Source: PALSA-1296 sp038322815 (GTDB lineage Bacteria; Bacteroidota; Ignavibacteria; Palsa-1295). From it: 64,000 nt of DNA. The notes below the pieces were generated by a model, which saw only the letters and a program-made list of their open reading frames with translations, ran no database searches and had not been told where the DNA came from. The stretch is taken from assembly GCA_038322815.1 (NCBI GenBank), contig JBBQGG010000005.1, forward strand, positions 1-64,000, in the 5' to 3' direction. Both the position numbers and the translations under genes were made by a program. This document shows, in pieces, positions 1 through 10,205 of the stretch. How positions within the stretch are numbered: the first letter of the stretch is position 1; every line of letters begins with the position of its first letter.

Positions 1-470
1 CGGTTGTCCAGGTCGGTGTAGATCCTGCTCCGGCACTGGTTAAGAATTGACCCGTTGTTCCTGATGAGCCATTTAGTTGTAATGCGCTCGATACACCACT
101 GAGATTGGTACCGGCTTTCACAGTTACTAAACCTGCAGAACTAGAAGTTACATTCGATGTCTCTATCCATGAAGTACCATTCCAACGGAGAGTATTATCT
201 GTCGCTGTACCGTTATTCAGTAAACTTCCCGTTGTCCAGGTCGGTGTAGCACCTGCTCCGGCACTGGTTAAGAATTGACCCGTTGTTCCTGATGAACCAT
301 TTAGTTGTAATGGACTTGATGTTGTATTTAAATTCACGCCGGCATTTGCTGTTACCTGTCCTGCTGAACTTGACTTTACATTCGATGTCTCTACCCATGA
401 AGTACCGTTCCAACGGAGAGTATTATCTATGGTTGTGCCTGCTGGTAAGATATTAATGGTGTTCCATGAT
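1..470 (-). repeat. 228-bp tandem repeats inside the surface-protein gene
   Basis: The sequence at 3-12 recurs at 231-240, and the block at 171-201 recurs at 399-430, giving a 228-bp period (76 codons, so frame is kept). The two copies differ at only scattered positions. A more diverged copy follows from about 459. The array probably continues beyond the left edge. Confidence 0.85.
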
Positions 471-1936
471 GGTGCATTTGTTGCGCCATTACTCGAAAGA
501 ACCTGCCCCGAAGTACCGCCACCAAATTCTATGATAGCACCATTATTGGAAATCATCAGTTTATTTCCAAGTAAAAGCGTCCCCGAATTTGTGCCGCCCT
601 TTTGTATTGGTAATATTCCCGCGACTTCAGCTGTTGCCAGATCAACAGCGTTTGTTATCGAGCCTGAACCGATGAATTGATTTGCCGTCACTATACCTGT
701 GCCTATAGGCGCTAAGAGAGAGCCGTTTCCAACCGTTAAGTTCTGTCCTTGATTTATGCCGCTTGTTATTTGATCAAATGGTACCTGCATCGGAAATGAA
801 GTTGACCAATTCAACATTCCGCTATTATCAACGGTGAGTAAGGCAAGTGAGGAAGGAAGTGAAGCAGGCAGAGTATAGATTATATCAGACGATTGAGGCT
901 GAGCTTTAAAAGCAGTAAAGTTCAATCCAGAGCCGTTCGGTTCATAAAAGCGGACTTCACTTGCCTGTCCATTATTCGTTAATATAACATTATTATTTAT
1001 CGTCGTAAGCCCGGATGTAGTACTTTGAAAGTTTGTGTTTTCTACCCAATTCGTACCCGACCATCTGAGTGTACTGTTATTAACGGTTCCGATGGGAAGC
1101 GGAGTAGTAACAGATATTGTATCTCCTGTTATAGTAATATCTTTACCCGCAACAGGGATAAAGTTAAGATCTTCAGAAGGAAACCATGTTATACCATTCC
1201 ATTTCAGAAGTTGTCCATTCGTAGCACCGGATTGATTTATTTTGTCGGGAGTAACTGCACGGTCAATAATTTTTCTTGTCGAGATAGCATTATTTGCAAC
1301 TCCGATTTTTGTATCCGGACCATTAGGGTTGGAAATAGAAACGGTATTTTCCGTATCAGATATCGAACGAATTCCAGGTTCATGCAGAATTATTGCATGA
1401 AGCTGAATTATTTTTCCTGTATGAGTAACAGAAATAGAGCTATCGCCTGCAATAACGATTGGTCCTGAAAGTTCATCGATACTTGTCACTACACCCTTTG
1501 CACCGGCTGCAACAGATTTCGCATAGTCGGCAACATCAGCATGAATCGCAGTAGGAACTGAGATCAGAGGAGTGCGAGGTGACATTTCATTTCCATCATC
1601 AACTATAATGCCAAGGTATAGTCTGTGATCAAATGTTATCGTTGCCGGAATTGGAATTGTAGATCCGATTTCAACGGCAAACAATCCTGCTTTTATCTCC
1701 GTGATAATAGATTCAGTAAAAAGAGAAAATCCACCCACCACACTATCATAAAACGAAATTTTCAGAATGTGATTTCCGTCTTTGATCGGACTTCCATTTG
1801 AAGTCTCGATAAGACCTTGATAGCTTATCGTGCGAGAATTCTGCCCAAAAGCCTGAGAATTTAGTAACAAAACACAACAAAAAAGGAGCGCATAAACTCT
1901 TGCTATACGTAAACTCAAGAATCTGAATATGTTCAT
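1..1936 (-). CDS. Large secreted repeat protein, N-terminal part (runs off the window)
   Basis: The frame is open from an ATG at 1936 to the left edge of the window (645 codons), so the gene is 3'-truncated here. The N-terminus is a signal peptide: basic start, a hydrophobic stretch around residues 14-30, then an AFGQ-type cleavage site. The first ~150 residues read as a beta-rich domain. After that come Gly/Thr/Ser/Asn-rich low-complexity repeats with motifs such as NTLRWNGTSWVE and GTTGQFLTSAGAG. In the last ~460 bases the repeat period is 228 bp (76 residues): near-identical DNA starts at 3 and 231, and again at 171 and 399. The composition resembles tail-fibre or chaperone-tipped surface proteins, but the C-terminus that would decide this lies outside the window. 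A large cell-surface or secreted protein is an inference. Confidence 0.75.
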   Translation of the reverse strand, partial: MNIFRFLSLRIARVYALLFCCVLLLNSQAFGQNSRTISYQGLIETSNGSPIKDGNHILKISFYDSVVGGFSLFTESIITEIKAGLFAVEIGSTIPIPATITFDHRLYLGIIVDDGNEMSPRTPLISVPTAIHADVADYAKSVAAGAKGVVTSIDELSGPIVIAGDSSISVTHTGKIIQLHAIILHEPGIRSISDTENTVSISNPNGPDTKIGVANNAISTRKIIDRAVTPDKINQSGATNGQLLKWNGITWFPSEDLNFIPVAGKDITITGDTISVTTPLPIGTVNNSTLRWSGTNWVENTNFQSTTSGLTTINNNVILTNNGQASEVRFYEPNGSGLNFTAFKAQPQSSDIIYTLPASLPSSLALLTVDNSGMLNWSTSFPMQVPFDQITSGINQGQNLTVGNGSLLAPIGTGIVTANQFIGSGSITNAVDLATAEVAGILPIQKGGTNSGTLLLGNKLMISNNGAIIEFGGGTSGQVLSSNGATNAPSWNTINILPAGTTIDNTLRWNGTSWVETSNVKSSSAGQVTANAGVNLNTTSSPLQLNGSSGTTGQFLTSAGAGATPTWTTGSLLNNGTATDNTLRWNGTSWIETSNVTSSSAGLVTVKAGTNLSGVSSALQLNGSSGTTGQFLTSAGAGSTPTWTT

Positions 1937-2169
1937 AGTATATACCCTAATAACTTGCAACACAACCACGAATATCATTAATGATTACATAACAATCTGA
2001 GATTCAATTCCATGCTATTCTTAAGGGATAAAAATTCAGTATCCGTTAGGATATAACAAAATCATACAAACTACCTCAAAATTGACCAAATTTGAACCAA
2101 CATAGGTATATATAACGTTGCACTACTGCCCTCATAATCTCACTATCTTTAATAATTAAGGCATCGGGA

Positions 2170-3495
2170 GTGGCTCAGAGCATAGACGAAATATTAACAC
2201 CTGAAAAAGGAAGCATCCTGCGAAAAGCACGGGAAGCCCGTGGTTTGAGCATTAATGATGTAGCCGCGCGATTACGACTTAACCTACATTATATTGAAGC
2301 AATGGAAGCTGGCGATATCCGTCCGCTTCCACCAGGTCCTTACCGCAAGGCATTTCTCACAGAGTATGCCAAATTCCTTAATATAAAACTGGAGATGCTT
2401 CAACCCGAAGCTATTGTCGAAGAAAAGGATAATATTCTTGCTTCAGCAGTTTCTGCAATGCCGGGTGTAGCAAAAAAAATGACGAAGTCGGCAGTAAAGA
2501 CAACAGAATCCGTTGTGAAGAAAGTTGAAGAAGGAGTTAAAGATGCCGTCGAAGAAATTACTGCACGCGATCTGTGGGAAGAAGCTGACCAAGTGCGTGA
2601 AGAACGATTGGGCATAACAAAAAGAAAAGGCGAAGAGAGGATGATGGCTATCCGGAAAAAAGATGAGGCTCCGGTTCCAAGAAGTACTTTTCGTAGACAG
2701 GAGCGAGAGTTCATTCCGGAAAGTCCGCAACATTCAGAAGAACCTGAACCCCTTTTAAGCGAACCCGTACGCTCGAGACGCTTAGAAACGCAAGAAAACA
2801 TTTCCGAAGGAAAGTATCCGCCTCCCTATAAACGAGTTGAAGAAAAAGAAATTCGTGGAGGAATGTCAAGAGCAACTAAAACGATCGTAGGCTTACTGGT
2901 CATCATTGCCGCCATTGTTGCATATTCGATATTTACAAAAAAACAAAATCCATCTGCAATACTCAGCAACCCAGAAGAAAAAACTGTTGCAAAACAGCCT
3001 GAGCAAAAACCAAAGCCCATTGTACCATTTAAGAAAGATTCAGCTGCTGTTATTGCATCCTCCAATGATTCTCTGATCTTTACTATCAGCGCGAAAGATT
3101 CTGTCTGGGTTTCGGTTTCTCCTGATATCGGCAATGGATTCAGGGGAAAACTTGGTAAAGGTGAGGTAAGAAGATTTTCTGCAAAAGAAAAATATTTACT
3201 TTTCCTTGGTAATCAGAAATCTGTTTCAATGATACTTGACGGCAAACCACTTGCAAATCTTCCGACGGTTCCGGGATCGAATATAGTTGTTCGAAACGCT
3301 ATCCTAACACGAAATAGAATATCTGTTTTACCTTCTGAAGAGCATAAACTTGAATCCAAAAAGGAAATTCTGCCAAAGAAAAGAATTACTATCCCCGTAA
3401 AAAAGAAGCCGCTGCCGATTCCCAAAAAAAAAGCTGCAAAGACTCCTGCTATTAAAATGCGTATACCTTCAGTCAAGCCTGTTCTGCCTGGCTAA
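2170..3495 (+). CDS. RodZ-like helix-turn-helix membrane protein
   Basis: 441 aa with a GTG start (2170), preceded by an AAGG about 8 bases upstream. Residues ~12-80 form a HTH_25/XRE-like domain (ILRKAREARGLSINDVAARL), followed by a charged, coiled linker. One transmembrane helix lies near 235-255 (TKTIVGLLVIIAAIVAYSIF). A periplasmic DUF4115-like beta domain spans ~290-375, and the tail is very Lys/Pro-rich. This is the layout of RodZ, which links MreB to the cell wall and sets rod shape. The long acidic/basic linker and Lys-rich tail differ from the Escherichia coli protein. It is first in a run with ligA, a membrane protein and mfd (7-base gap to ligA). A TATCTTTA at 2144-2151 could be the -7 box, but no good -33 box is visible. 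Confidence 0.75.
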   Translation: MAQSIDEILTPEKGSILRKAREARGLSINDVAARLRLNLHYIEAMEAGDIRPLPPGPYRKAFLTEYAKFLNIKLEMLQPEAIVEEKDNILASAVSAMPGVAKKMTKSAVKTTESVVKKVEEGVKDAVEEITARDLWEEADQVREERLGITKRKGEERMMAIRKKDEAPVPRSTFRRQEREFIPESPQHSEEPEPLLSEPVRSRRLETQENISEGKYPPPYKRVEEKEIRGGMSRATKTIVGLLVIIAAIVAYSIFTKKQNPSAILSNPEEKTVAKQPEQKPKPIVPFKKDSAAVIASSNDSLIFTISAKDSVWVSVSPDIGNGFRGKLGKGEVRRFSAKEKYLLFLGNQKSVSMILDGKPLANLPTVPGSNIVVRNAILTRNRISVLPSEEHKLESKKEILPKKRITIPVKKKPLPIPKKKAAKTPAIKMRIPSVKPVLPG

Positions 3496-3501
3496 ATCCT
3501 G

Positions 3502-5532
3502 ATGAAAGCAAGTAGATCCATCGGTGATAGAATAGAACTGCTCCGAAAAGAGTTAGATGAGCATAATTATAGTTATTACGTTCTTGCTCAACCAACGATC
3601 AGCGATCGCGAATTTGACAGTACGATGAAAGAGCTTGAATCGCTCGAAGCAAACTATCCTGAATTTGGCTCATCTGATTCTCCTACTTCACGTGTTTCAG
3701 GCGAGCCAACAAAACTTTTTCCTCCGGCAATTCATGCCATTCCGATGCTTTCTCTTGCCAATACGTATAACAAGGAAGAAGTGCTCGAATTCGAACGACG
3801 CATTATTGATCTCCTCGGACATTCACCGAAAGATGGATACACCTGCGAATTGAAATTTGATGGCGTGGCAATGAGCCTGACATATGAAAACGGAAAACTT
3901 GTTCGCGGAGCGACTCGTGGAGATGGAGTTACAGGCGATGATGTAACTCCGAATGTACGAACCATTCGTTCTATTCCCCTTGCAATTCGTGATGTAAAGA
4001 AGTATTCGTATCTGAATTTCGAAGTTCGCGGAGAAGTCTTTATGAGCCTGGAAGGATTTCGAAAGATGAATGCTGATCGCGAAGAACTGGGAGAGCCGCC
4101 CTTCGCAAACCCTCGCAACTCTACTGCGGGTACTCTAAAGACCCTTGACCCAAAAGAGGTTGCAAAGCGTCCACTTTCATTTACAGCGTATCAACTACAA
4201 TTTATCGGAAAAGAAGAACTTGACCTTCCGACACAAACATCACGCCTTAAATTTTTAAAAGAACTTGGCTTTCCCATCTCGCAATATACTTGTCACGTTA
4301 AAACAATTGACGAAGTAATGGATTTTGCAATGAAATGGCAGGAAGAGCGTGACTCTTTGCCTTTTGAAATTGACGGAGCAGTAGTAAAGGTCAATTCGCT
4401 GCGTGAACAAGACGAACTAGGCAAGATTGCAAAATCCCCGCGCTGGGCAATTGCTTATAAATTTGAAGCGAGGCAGGCAAAAACCATCTTAAATGATATT
4501 ACTTTACAAGTCGGAAGAATGGGCACGATCACTCCCGTTGCCGAACTAGAACCTGTAGCACTTACCGGTATTACTATACGACGCGCAACACTTCATAATT
4601 CAGATGAGATCGAGCGTAAGGATATTCGTATCGGCGATACAGTAATAATTGAGCGAGGTGGCGACGTAATTCCTAAAGTGGCAGGAGTTGATCACTCAAA
4701 ACGCCCGAAAAATTCAAAGCCGTTTTATTATCCAAAAAATTGTCCGGCATGCGATTCCCCTCTCATTCATCCCGAAGGCGAAGTGAATTGGTATTGCGAA
4801 AATCCTGAATGCTCGCCGCAAGTTGTTGCCCGCATTACACATTTTGCTTCGCGTGGCGCTATGGATATTGCAGGACTTGGTGAGCAGTCCGTCGAGCAAT
4901 TTGTAACCTCGCGATTACTTACAACGATAGATGATATATATACTCTTGCCGATAAGAGAGAAACACTTCTTGCTCTTGAACGCATGGGTGAAAAGAAATT
5001 AGAAAACCTATTTGCAGGTATCGAGAAAAGTAAGACGCAGTCTCCGGAAAAACTGCTATTTGGTCTCGGCATTCGTCATGTCGGCACTAATATTGCAAAG
5101 CTGCTAATCCGAGCATTCGGTTCTATCAATGCAGTCAGTGAGGCAAGTTTGGAACAGATCGATGAAGTAGAAGCTATCGGACCTGAAATAGCCTCCAGCG
5201 TTTATCAATATTTCAGAAACCCTAATTTCAAGTCCATCCTCGTTAACCTGAACAAGGCAGGTCTTCCTTTCAGCGGAGAAAAAAATAAACGTGAAGTTAT
5301 CGAATCAGAATTCTTCGAAAGTAAAACATTTGTCCTGACCGGTACGCTTTCTTCGATGACTCGAGACGAAGCTAAAGATAAAATAGAAGCTCGGAGAGGT
5401 AAAGTAACGGGTTCAGTGAGCAAAAAGACTGATTATGTCCTGGCTGGTGTTGAAGCAGGCTCAAAACTCGAGAAAGCAAATGAACTCGGTGTTCGGGTGT
5501 TAAGCGAAGAAGAATTTTTAAAAGAATTATAA
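3502..5532 (+). CDS. ligA: NAD-dependent DNA ligase LigA
   Basis: 676 aa, normal for LigA. It seals nicks in duplex DNA during replication and repair using NAD+. In order it shows: the Ia domain with YYVL..PTISDREFD; the adenylation domain with the KxDG motif (KFDG, Lys118); an OB fold; a four-Cys zinc finger (CPAC...CENPEC, near residues 415-435); helix-hairpin-helix repeats around 500-590; and a C-terminal BRCT domain (FVLTGTLSSMTRDEA). All key motifs are intact. It lies 6 bases after the RodZ-like gene and 3 bases before the membrane-protein gene, so co-transcription is likely. Confidence 0.98.
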   Translation: MKASRSIGDRIELLRKELDEHNYSYYVLAQPTISDREFDSTMKELESLEANYPEFGSSDSPTSRVSGEPTKLFPPAIHAIPMLSLANTYNKEEVLEFERRIIDLLGHSPKDGYTCELKFDGVAMSLTYENGKLVRGATRGDGVTGDDVTPNVRTIRSIPLAIRDVKKYSYLNFEVRGEVFMSLEGFRKMNADREELGEPPFANPRNSTAGTLKTLDPKEVAKRPLSFTAYQLQFIGKEELDLPTQTSRLKFLKELGFPISQYTCHVKTIDEVMDFAMKWQEERDSLPFEIDGAVVKVNSLREQDELGKIAKSPRWAIAYKFEARQAKTILNDITLQVGRMGTITPVAELEPVALTGITIRRATLHNSDEIERKDIRIGDTVIIERGGDVIPKVAGVDHSKRPKNSKPFYYPKNCPACDSPLIHPEGEVNWYCENPECSPQVVARITHFASRGAMDIAGLGEQSVEQFVTSRLLTTIDDIYTLADKRETLLALERMGEKKLENLFAGIEKSKTQSPEKLLFGLGIRHVGTNIAKLLIRAFGSINAVSEASLEQIDEVEAIGPEIASSVYQYFRNPNFKSILVNLNKAGLPFSGEKNKREVIESEFFESKTFVLTGTLSSMTRDEAKDKIEARRGKVTGSVSKKTDYVLAGVEAGSKLEKANELGVRVLSEEEFLKEL

Positions 5533-5535
5533 ATT

Positions 5536-6708
5536 ATGATCCCATCGCGTCCACTTGATTTTAGTGGTATTATTAGAGAATCTATCCGCATTGTAAAGCG
5601 AACATATTGGTGCGCTGCTTTCCTATTTGTCATATTTACAACGCCAGGGATCCTTGTTATGCATTATGGTCTTGATAATGCTCTGGATGGAGGACAGATA
5701 ATCCTTCAAAAATTTACTGCCGCATCTCCTAAGACTCCTGAATTAATTCGGGATTATCTTGTAAGTTCTAATACGAAGGGCAACACGTTTTTAATGTATC
5801 GGTTTACATACTCCAAACTCTTTCACGTTATTGACAGTGTTAACGAAAAGGTAAAGTTAGAGTACCCTGATTCAGCGCATTCAAAAATTTTCGCACGGCT
5901 CGATAGTATTGCCGATATCGTGGATATGCAAACAGGAAAATCTGTCGGAGACGCGATATTATCTGAAGTCGGTGGAGGGCTTTTTATTTTACTTTCCGGT
6001 TTATTTCTTTTGTTACTCGGTTTCGTTGCATCCTCAGGAGCGCTTTATGATCTTGCGAGCAGGGCATATGAAGAACGGACATTTCCTCTAGGTTCTATCC
6101 TTCGATTATCACTAACTCAATCCATGTGGCTGATTCTTTTTCAGTATGTACTGATCTTTCTTGCAATGATGATGGGGCTGGGTTTAGTAGTTACAATTTC
6201 TGTAGCCATTTCTCCCATACTAGGTGCATTAGGACTATTTATTTCAATCTTCTTGTTAATTTATGCTATCTTAAGGATACTTTTTTGCAGGGCGGCTTTA
6301 GTAAGTGAGGAATTAGGCCCTATTATGTCAATTAAGAGAAGTCTGGACCTTACGAAGGGGAATTTCTGGCGAATTTTTGGAATATCTCTACTTGTCGGAC
6401 TTATTATCTATATTGCCTATGCAGTTATCCAAACTCCCCTCTCGCTTGTGATCTCATCGGATCTGAAATGGATGACAGAATTCATTCGCGGCAATACAAA
6501 TATTTCCTTGCTTTTCAGAGGAATAAAAAGCGATATTCTTAATATTGAATTGGTGTATTTCATTTCCTCAGCACTAACCGTTACATTTGTGCCGGCCTTC
6601 CTCACCACGCTTTATTACGATCTGCGCACCCGCAGAGAAGGAGAGTTGGAATATCCAGAGAATACAGTACTCTCGATTGAGAATTCAGAAAACCCAACGA
6701 AAGAATAA
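5536..6708 (+). CDS. Polytopic membrane protein of unknown function
   Basis: 390 aa. There is one hydrophobic segment near residues 30-55, then a soluble loop of ~100 residues. About five more membrane segments follow (roughly 150-180, 200-230, 232-255, 280-305 and 335-365), and the tail is acidic and cytosolic-looking. The overall pattern resembles bacterial YciC/DUF975-type or glycerophosphodiesterase-membrane-domain proteins, but no catalytic motif is visible, so no function is assigned. It starts 3 bases after the ligA stop codon and ends 80 bases before mfd, so it probably shares their transcript. Confidence 0.7.
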   Translation: MIPSRPLDFSGIIRESIRIVKRTYWCAAFLFVIFTTPGILVMHYGLDNALDGGQIILQKFTAASPKTPELIRDYLVSSNTKGNTFLMYRFTYSKLFHVIDSVNEKVKLEYPDSAHSKIFARLDSIADIVDMQTGKSVGDAILSEVGGGLFILLSGLFLLLLGFVASSGALYDLASRAYEERTFPLGSILRLSLTQSMWLILFQYVLIFLAMMMGLGLVVTISVAISPILGALGLFISIFLLIYAILRILFCRAALVSEELGPIMSIKRSLDLTKGNFWRIFGISLLVGLIIYIAYAVIQTPLSLVISSDLKWMTEFIRGNTNISLLFRGIKSDILNIELVYFISSALTVTFVPAFLTTLYYDLRTRREGELEYPENTVLSIENSENPTKE

Positions 6709-6788
6709 TCTGTTATATGATTACCTGCATGGCTTGAGGATTATTTTCCTCCGCGAGCCTTGTGGGCATTTTGTGTTTTTAAAATTTT

Positions 6789-9700
6789 ATGACAGCTTTT
6801 TATAAAAGTCTTTCGCATATTCTTCAGGGCATGCCTGCAATGCCGGAACTTCGACGTGCTATTTCTGAACCGGGTACTAAGTTCTCACTCTCTAACTTGC
6901 CCCCATCACTCGATACTTTAGCATTTGCGCAGATATTTATTCAGAAAAACCGTAATATTCTTCTCATTTTCGAAGAGGCCAAAGAGACTGAACGCGCATT
7001 TGACGATCTCGCAAAACTTCTCGGCGAAGAAAAACTTGTCCTCTTTTCGCAGGTAACGCATCAATCATCCATTAAGCAAGAACTTCGGAAAAATACAACT
7101 GCGACCGAAAATTTTGGACAAATACTTGAGGCACTCGAAAAACTTACCCAGGCAAAGGAATCACTCGTAGTTCTTGCTGATGCCGATTCTCTCCTAATCC
7201 CGCTTCCAGCCTCTGAAATATTTACGAAAGAGACACTGAAACTCTCCGTGGGAGAAACTCTTGGGTATGATTTTTTATCCTGGTGGCTTCGCGAGCATAG
7301 ATTCGAAGAAAAACAATTTGTCGAGACTTCCGGTGATTACGCAATTCGCGGTGGAATTATCGACATCTTTCCTTTCACTGATACTGTACCATTTCGAATA
7401 GAATTTTTCGGAGACACTATCGAATCCATCCGTGAATTTGATTCCATCAGCCAACGATCGATTGCACATCGCCAGGAATTAGCACTTGTGCCAAATGCTC
7501 TGGAAGCTGATGGCATTTTACGAACAACTTCCCTCTTCGATTATCTTTCTGAAAAAACTATCATAGCTGAATTTGAGCCTCAACGCATACGAAGTGTATT
7601 AGAGAAAGCAAGTGGTGCGAAAATAATTTCCTCACTTGAAGAAAGAACAAATATCTTTATTACAAATTTTCCTGAGCCGAGATCCTCGGTTATTGATTTT
7701 AATGCAAAAGGTCAACCGGCTTTTAATGCAAATCTGAAAATAATTCGTGAGAAAATTCATGAATTTGTCGAAGAAGATTATGAAGTTGTTATCCTTGCCG
7801 AATCAAAAGACCTCATTAAGCGCATGGAAGATCTTTTGGAAGCCGGTGAGACCATTGACGATCCATATTCAGATGATTATCAAACTATAGACAGTTCATT
7901 AGAGCCAGAAGCAATTCTTACAAAGAAAGGCAGAATAGTATATTTCAGCCCATCTCTTGCGCATGGTTTTTTGCTTCTTGAAAATAAAAAGAAAGTAGTC
8001 CTCACAGAGCATGAGCTCTTCGGCAGACGCCGCGACCGAGGTGCATCCAGCCGTAAACGCGCTTCGCGGGCAAAAGGAATTTCGCTTCGTGAACTTCGAA
8101 CGCTTAAACGCGGCGATCTCCTTGTGCATGAAGATAAGGGTATCGGAAAATTCATGGGACTTGATACCATTGAGGTTCGTGGAGCGAAGCAGGAAGTCGT
8201 GAGACTGCTGTACCGGGATAATGATATACTCTTCGTTAATCTTGATTACATCGCAAAGTTATCACGGTATTCTGCCGTTGAAGTTGCTGAGGATAGCGTT
8301 AAGCTTTCAAAACTCGGATCTCCCGCTTGGCAGAAAACCAAAGAAAAAACGAAACGCAGGCTCAAAGATATTGCACGTAGTCTCATTTCTATCTACGCCA
8401 AAAGAAAAAAACAGGAAGGCTTTGCTTTTTCAAAAGATGACATTATTCAGCGTGAGATGGAATCTGCATTCCTTTACGAAGATACGCCCGATCAAGCAAA
8501 GGCAACGGAAGATCTAAAACGTGATATGGAAATAAGCGCACCGATGGATAGGCTGATCTGCGGAGATGTAGGATATGGAAAAACAGAAATTGCTATGCGT
8601 GCGGCGATGAAAGCAACACTTGATAAAAAGCAGGTTGCTGTACTTGTTCCAACAACGATCCTGACGGAGCAGCATGAACGATCGTTCAAAGATAGATTAG
8701 AGCGATTCGGAGTAGCTGTAGCATCTATCTCACGATTTAAGACAACAAAAGAGCAAAAAGAAGTACTGGAAAAACTTGCCGAAGGCAATGTCGATGTTCT
8801 TATCGGCACTCATCGTTTACTTTCAAAAGATGTAATATTTAAGGACATTGGTTTGCTTATTATTGATGAAGAACATCGATTCGGAGTTGCTGCCAAAGAA
8901 AAATTACGAGAACTTCGTGCAACCGTTGATACGCTCACGCTTACGGCAACTCCGATTCCGCGTACATTAAATTTTTCTCTTCTTGGAGCACGTGATCTTT
9001 CTGTTATCGAAACACCTCCCAAGAATCGCTTACCAATAAATACGGAAATTCTGACCGATCTTCATTCTGATACTATTCGACAGGCACTCCGCAGGGAGAT
9101 GGAGCGTGGAGGACAAATCTATGCCATTAACGATAAGGTTATGGATATTGAAGTCTATGCATTAAAGTTAAAAGAACTTGCACCAAGGGCTCGGACGGGT
9201 ATTGTTCACGGGCAATTATCTTCTACAGCAATCGAGAAAGTGATGCGTGATTTCTTAGAGCGCAAGATTGATATTCTTTGTGCCACGAAGATCGTCGAAT
9301 CAGGGCTCGATGTGCCGAATGCAAACACGATCATCATTAATCATGCACATAATTTCGGCCTTGCAGAGTTGTATCAATTGCGGGGTAGAGTCGGCAGATC
9401 TAATGAACAGGCCTATTGCTATCTTGTTACTCCACCGATAAAACAGCTTTCGAAAGATTCTCTCCGCAGACTTGAAGCGATGGAAGAATTTTCCGATCTT
9501 GGTGCCGGCTTCCAACTTGCCATGCGTGATATGGAAATCCGTGGGGCAGGAAATCTTTTAGGGGCAGAGCAATCCGGTTTCATCAATGAGATCGGGTTCG
9601 ATCTGTTCCAGAAAACACTTGCAGAAGCCGTTGATGAATTAAAGGAAGAAGAATTTAAAGATCTATTCAAAGATCAGCCTGTGAATACATCGCGCAATGC

Positions 9701-10199
9701 ATTTATTCGGAGGAAGAAAGATGATACAGAAGGAACAAGCATTTCTCTGGGAGTTGACGCACTTATCCCTGACCATTATATCGAAGATGATGCTGAGCGT
9801 TTCAGTTTCTATCAACGATTTGCTTTGGCAACATCAAAGTTGGAGATCGATGAGATTGTAAAGGAATTACAAGATCGTTTCGGCAGCGTACCAGAAGAAA
9901 CGAGCAACTTAAGCAATATAGCTCAAGCCAGACTTCTTGCAGTAAAACTTGGATTCAAAAGTGTTACCTTCGACCAAGCAACGCGTTCACTCCGCATCTC
10001 ACTTCCGTTAGAGGATCAATCGGAATATTATCAGCAATTTTTCCCGCTGATCATTGATAAATTCTCAGCAATAGGGCAGTCGAAGATTCGTTTAATAACC
10101 GAAGGGAAGAAATTACGAGTTGTGATTCGCTTGGAAGCAAAAGATATGAGCGAAAGATGGAAGGAAATTGAGGGAATTTTGACTGCCCTACAGCCATAG
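6789..10199 (+). CDS. mfd: Transcription-repair coupling factor Mfd
   Basis: 1136 aa, the usual Mfd length. Mfd removes RNA polymerase stalled at DNA lesions and recruits UvrA. The N-terminus is the UvrB-like damage module (GDYAIRGGIIDIFPF). A CarD/RID-type RNA-polymerase interaction domain follows (LRTLKRGDLLVHEDKGIG). The superfamily-2 translocase motor has Walker A GDVGYGKT (Lys598), the DEEHRFGV Walker B box, TATPIPRTL and the QLRGRVGRS motif VI. A TRCF domain ends the protein. It is convergent with nadD; only 6 bases separate the stop codons and no terminator hairpin is visible between them. Confidence 0.98.
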   Translation: MTAFYKSLSHILQGMPAMPELRRAISEPGTKFSLSNLPPSLDTLAFAQIFIQKNRNILLIFEEAKETERAFDDLAKLLGEEKLVLFSQVTHQSSIKQELRKNTTATENFGQILEALEKLTQAKESLVVLADADSLLIPLPASEIFTKETLKLSVGETLGYDFLSWWLREHRFEEKQFVETSGDYAIRGGIIDIFPFTDTVPFRIEFFGDTIESIREFDSISQRSIAHRQELALVPNALEADGILRTTSLFDYLSEKTIIAEFEPQRIRSVLEKASGAKIISSLEERTNIFITNFPEPRSSVIDFNAKGQPAFNANLKIIREKIHEFVEEDYEVVILAESKDLIKRMEDLLEAGETIDDPYSDDYQTIDSSLEPEAILTKKGRIVYFSPSLAHGFLLLENKKKVVLTEHELFGRRRDRGASSRKRASRAKGISLRELRTLKRGDLLVHEDKGIGKFMGLDTIEVRGAKQEVVRLLYRDNDILFVNLDYIAKLSRYSAVEVAEDSVKLSKLGSPAWQKTKEKTKRRLKDIARSLISIYAKRKKQEGFAFSKDDIIQREMESAFLYEDTPDQAKATEDLKRDMEISAPMDRLICGDVGYGKTEIAMRAAMKATLDKKQVAVLVPTTILTEQHERSFKDRLERFGVAVASISRFKTTKEQKEVLEKLAEGNVDVLIGTHRLLSKDVIFKDIGLLIIDEEHRFGVAAKEKLRELRATVDTLTLTATPIPRTLNFSLLGARDLSVIETPPKNRLPINTEILTDLHSDTIRQALRREMERGGQIYAINDKVMDIEVYALKLKELAPRARTGIVHGQLSSTAIEKVMRDFLERKIDILCATKIVESGLDVPNANTIIINHAHNFGLAELYQLRGRVGRSNEQAYCYLVTPPIKQLSKDSLRRLEAMEEFSDLGAGFQLAMRDMEIRGAGNLLGAEQSGFINEIGFDLFQKTLAEAVDELKEEEFKDLFKDQPVNTSRNAFIRRKKDDTEGTSISLGVDALIPDHYIEDDAERFSFYQRFALATSKLEIDEIVKELQDRFGSVPEETSNLSNIAQARLLAVKLGFKSVTFDQATRSLRISLPLEDQSEYYQQFFPLIIDKFSAIGQSKIRLITEGKKLRVVIRLEAKDMSERWKEIEGILTALQP

Positions 10200-10205
10200 T
10201 TCGAG

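Noticed and set aside
1..470. Direct repeats at the left edge as a possible CRISPR array
   Set aside because: The period is 228 bp with near-identical 'spacers', the repeats stay in one reading frame, and no cas genes are present.
1974..1985. ATCATTAATGAT palindrome as an operator
   Set aside because: A single 12-bp A/T-rich palindrome in an A/T-rich gap; no second copy and no regulator gene adjacent.
6735..6775. GAGGA...TCCTC hairpin before mfd as a terminator
   Set aside because: Stem is weak, with no clean T-run directly after it; the genes around it look co-transcribed.
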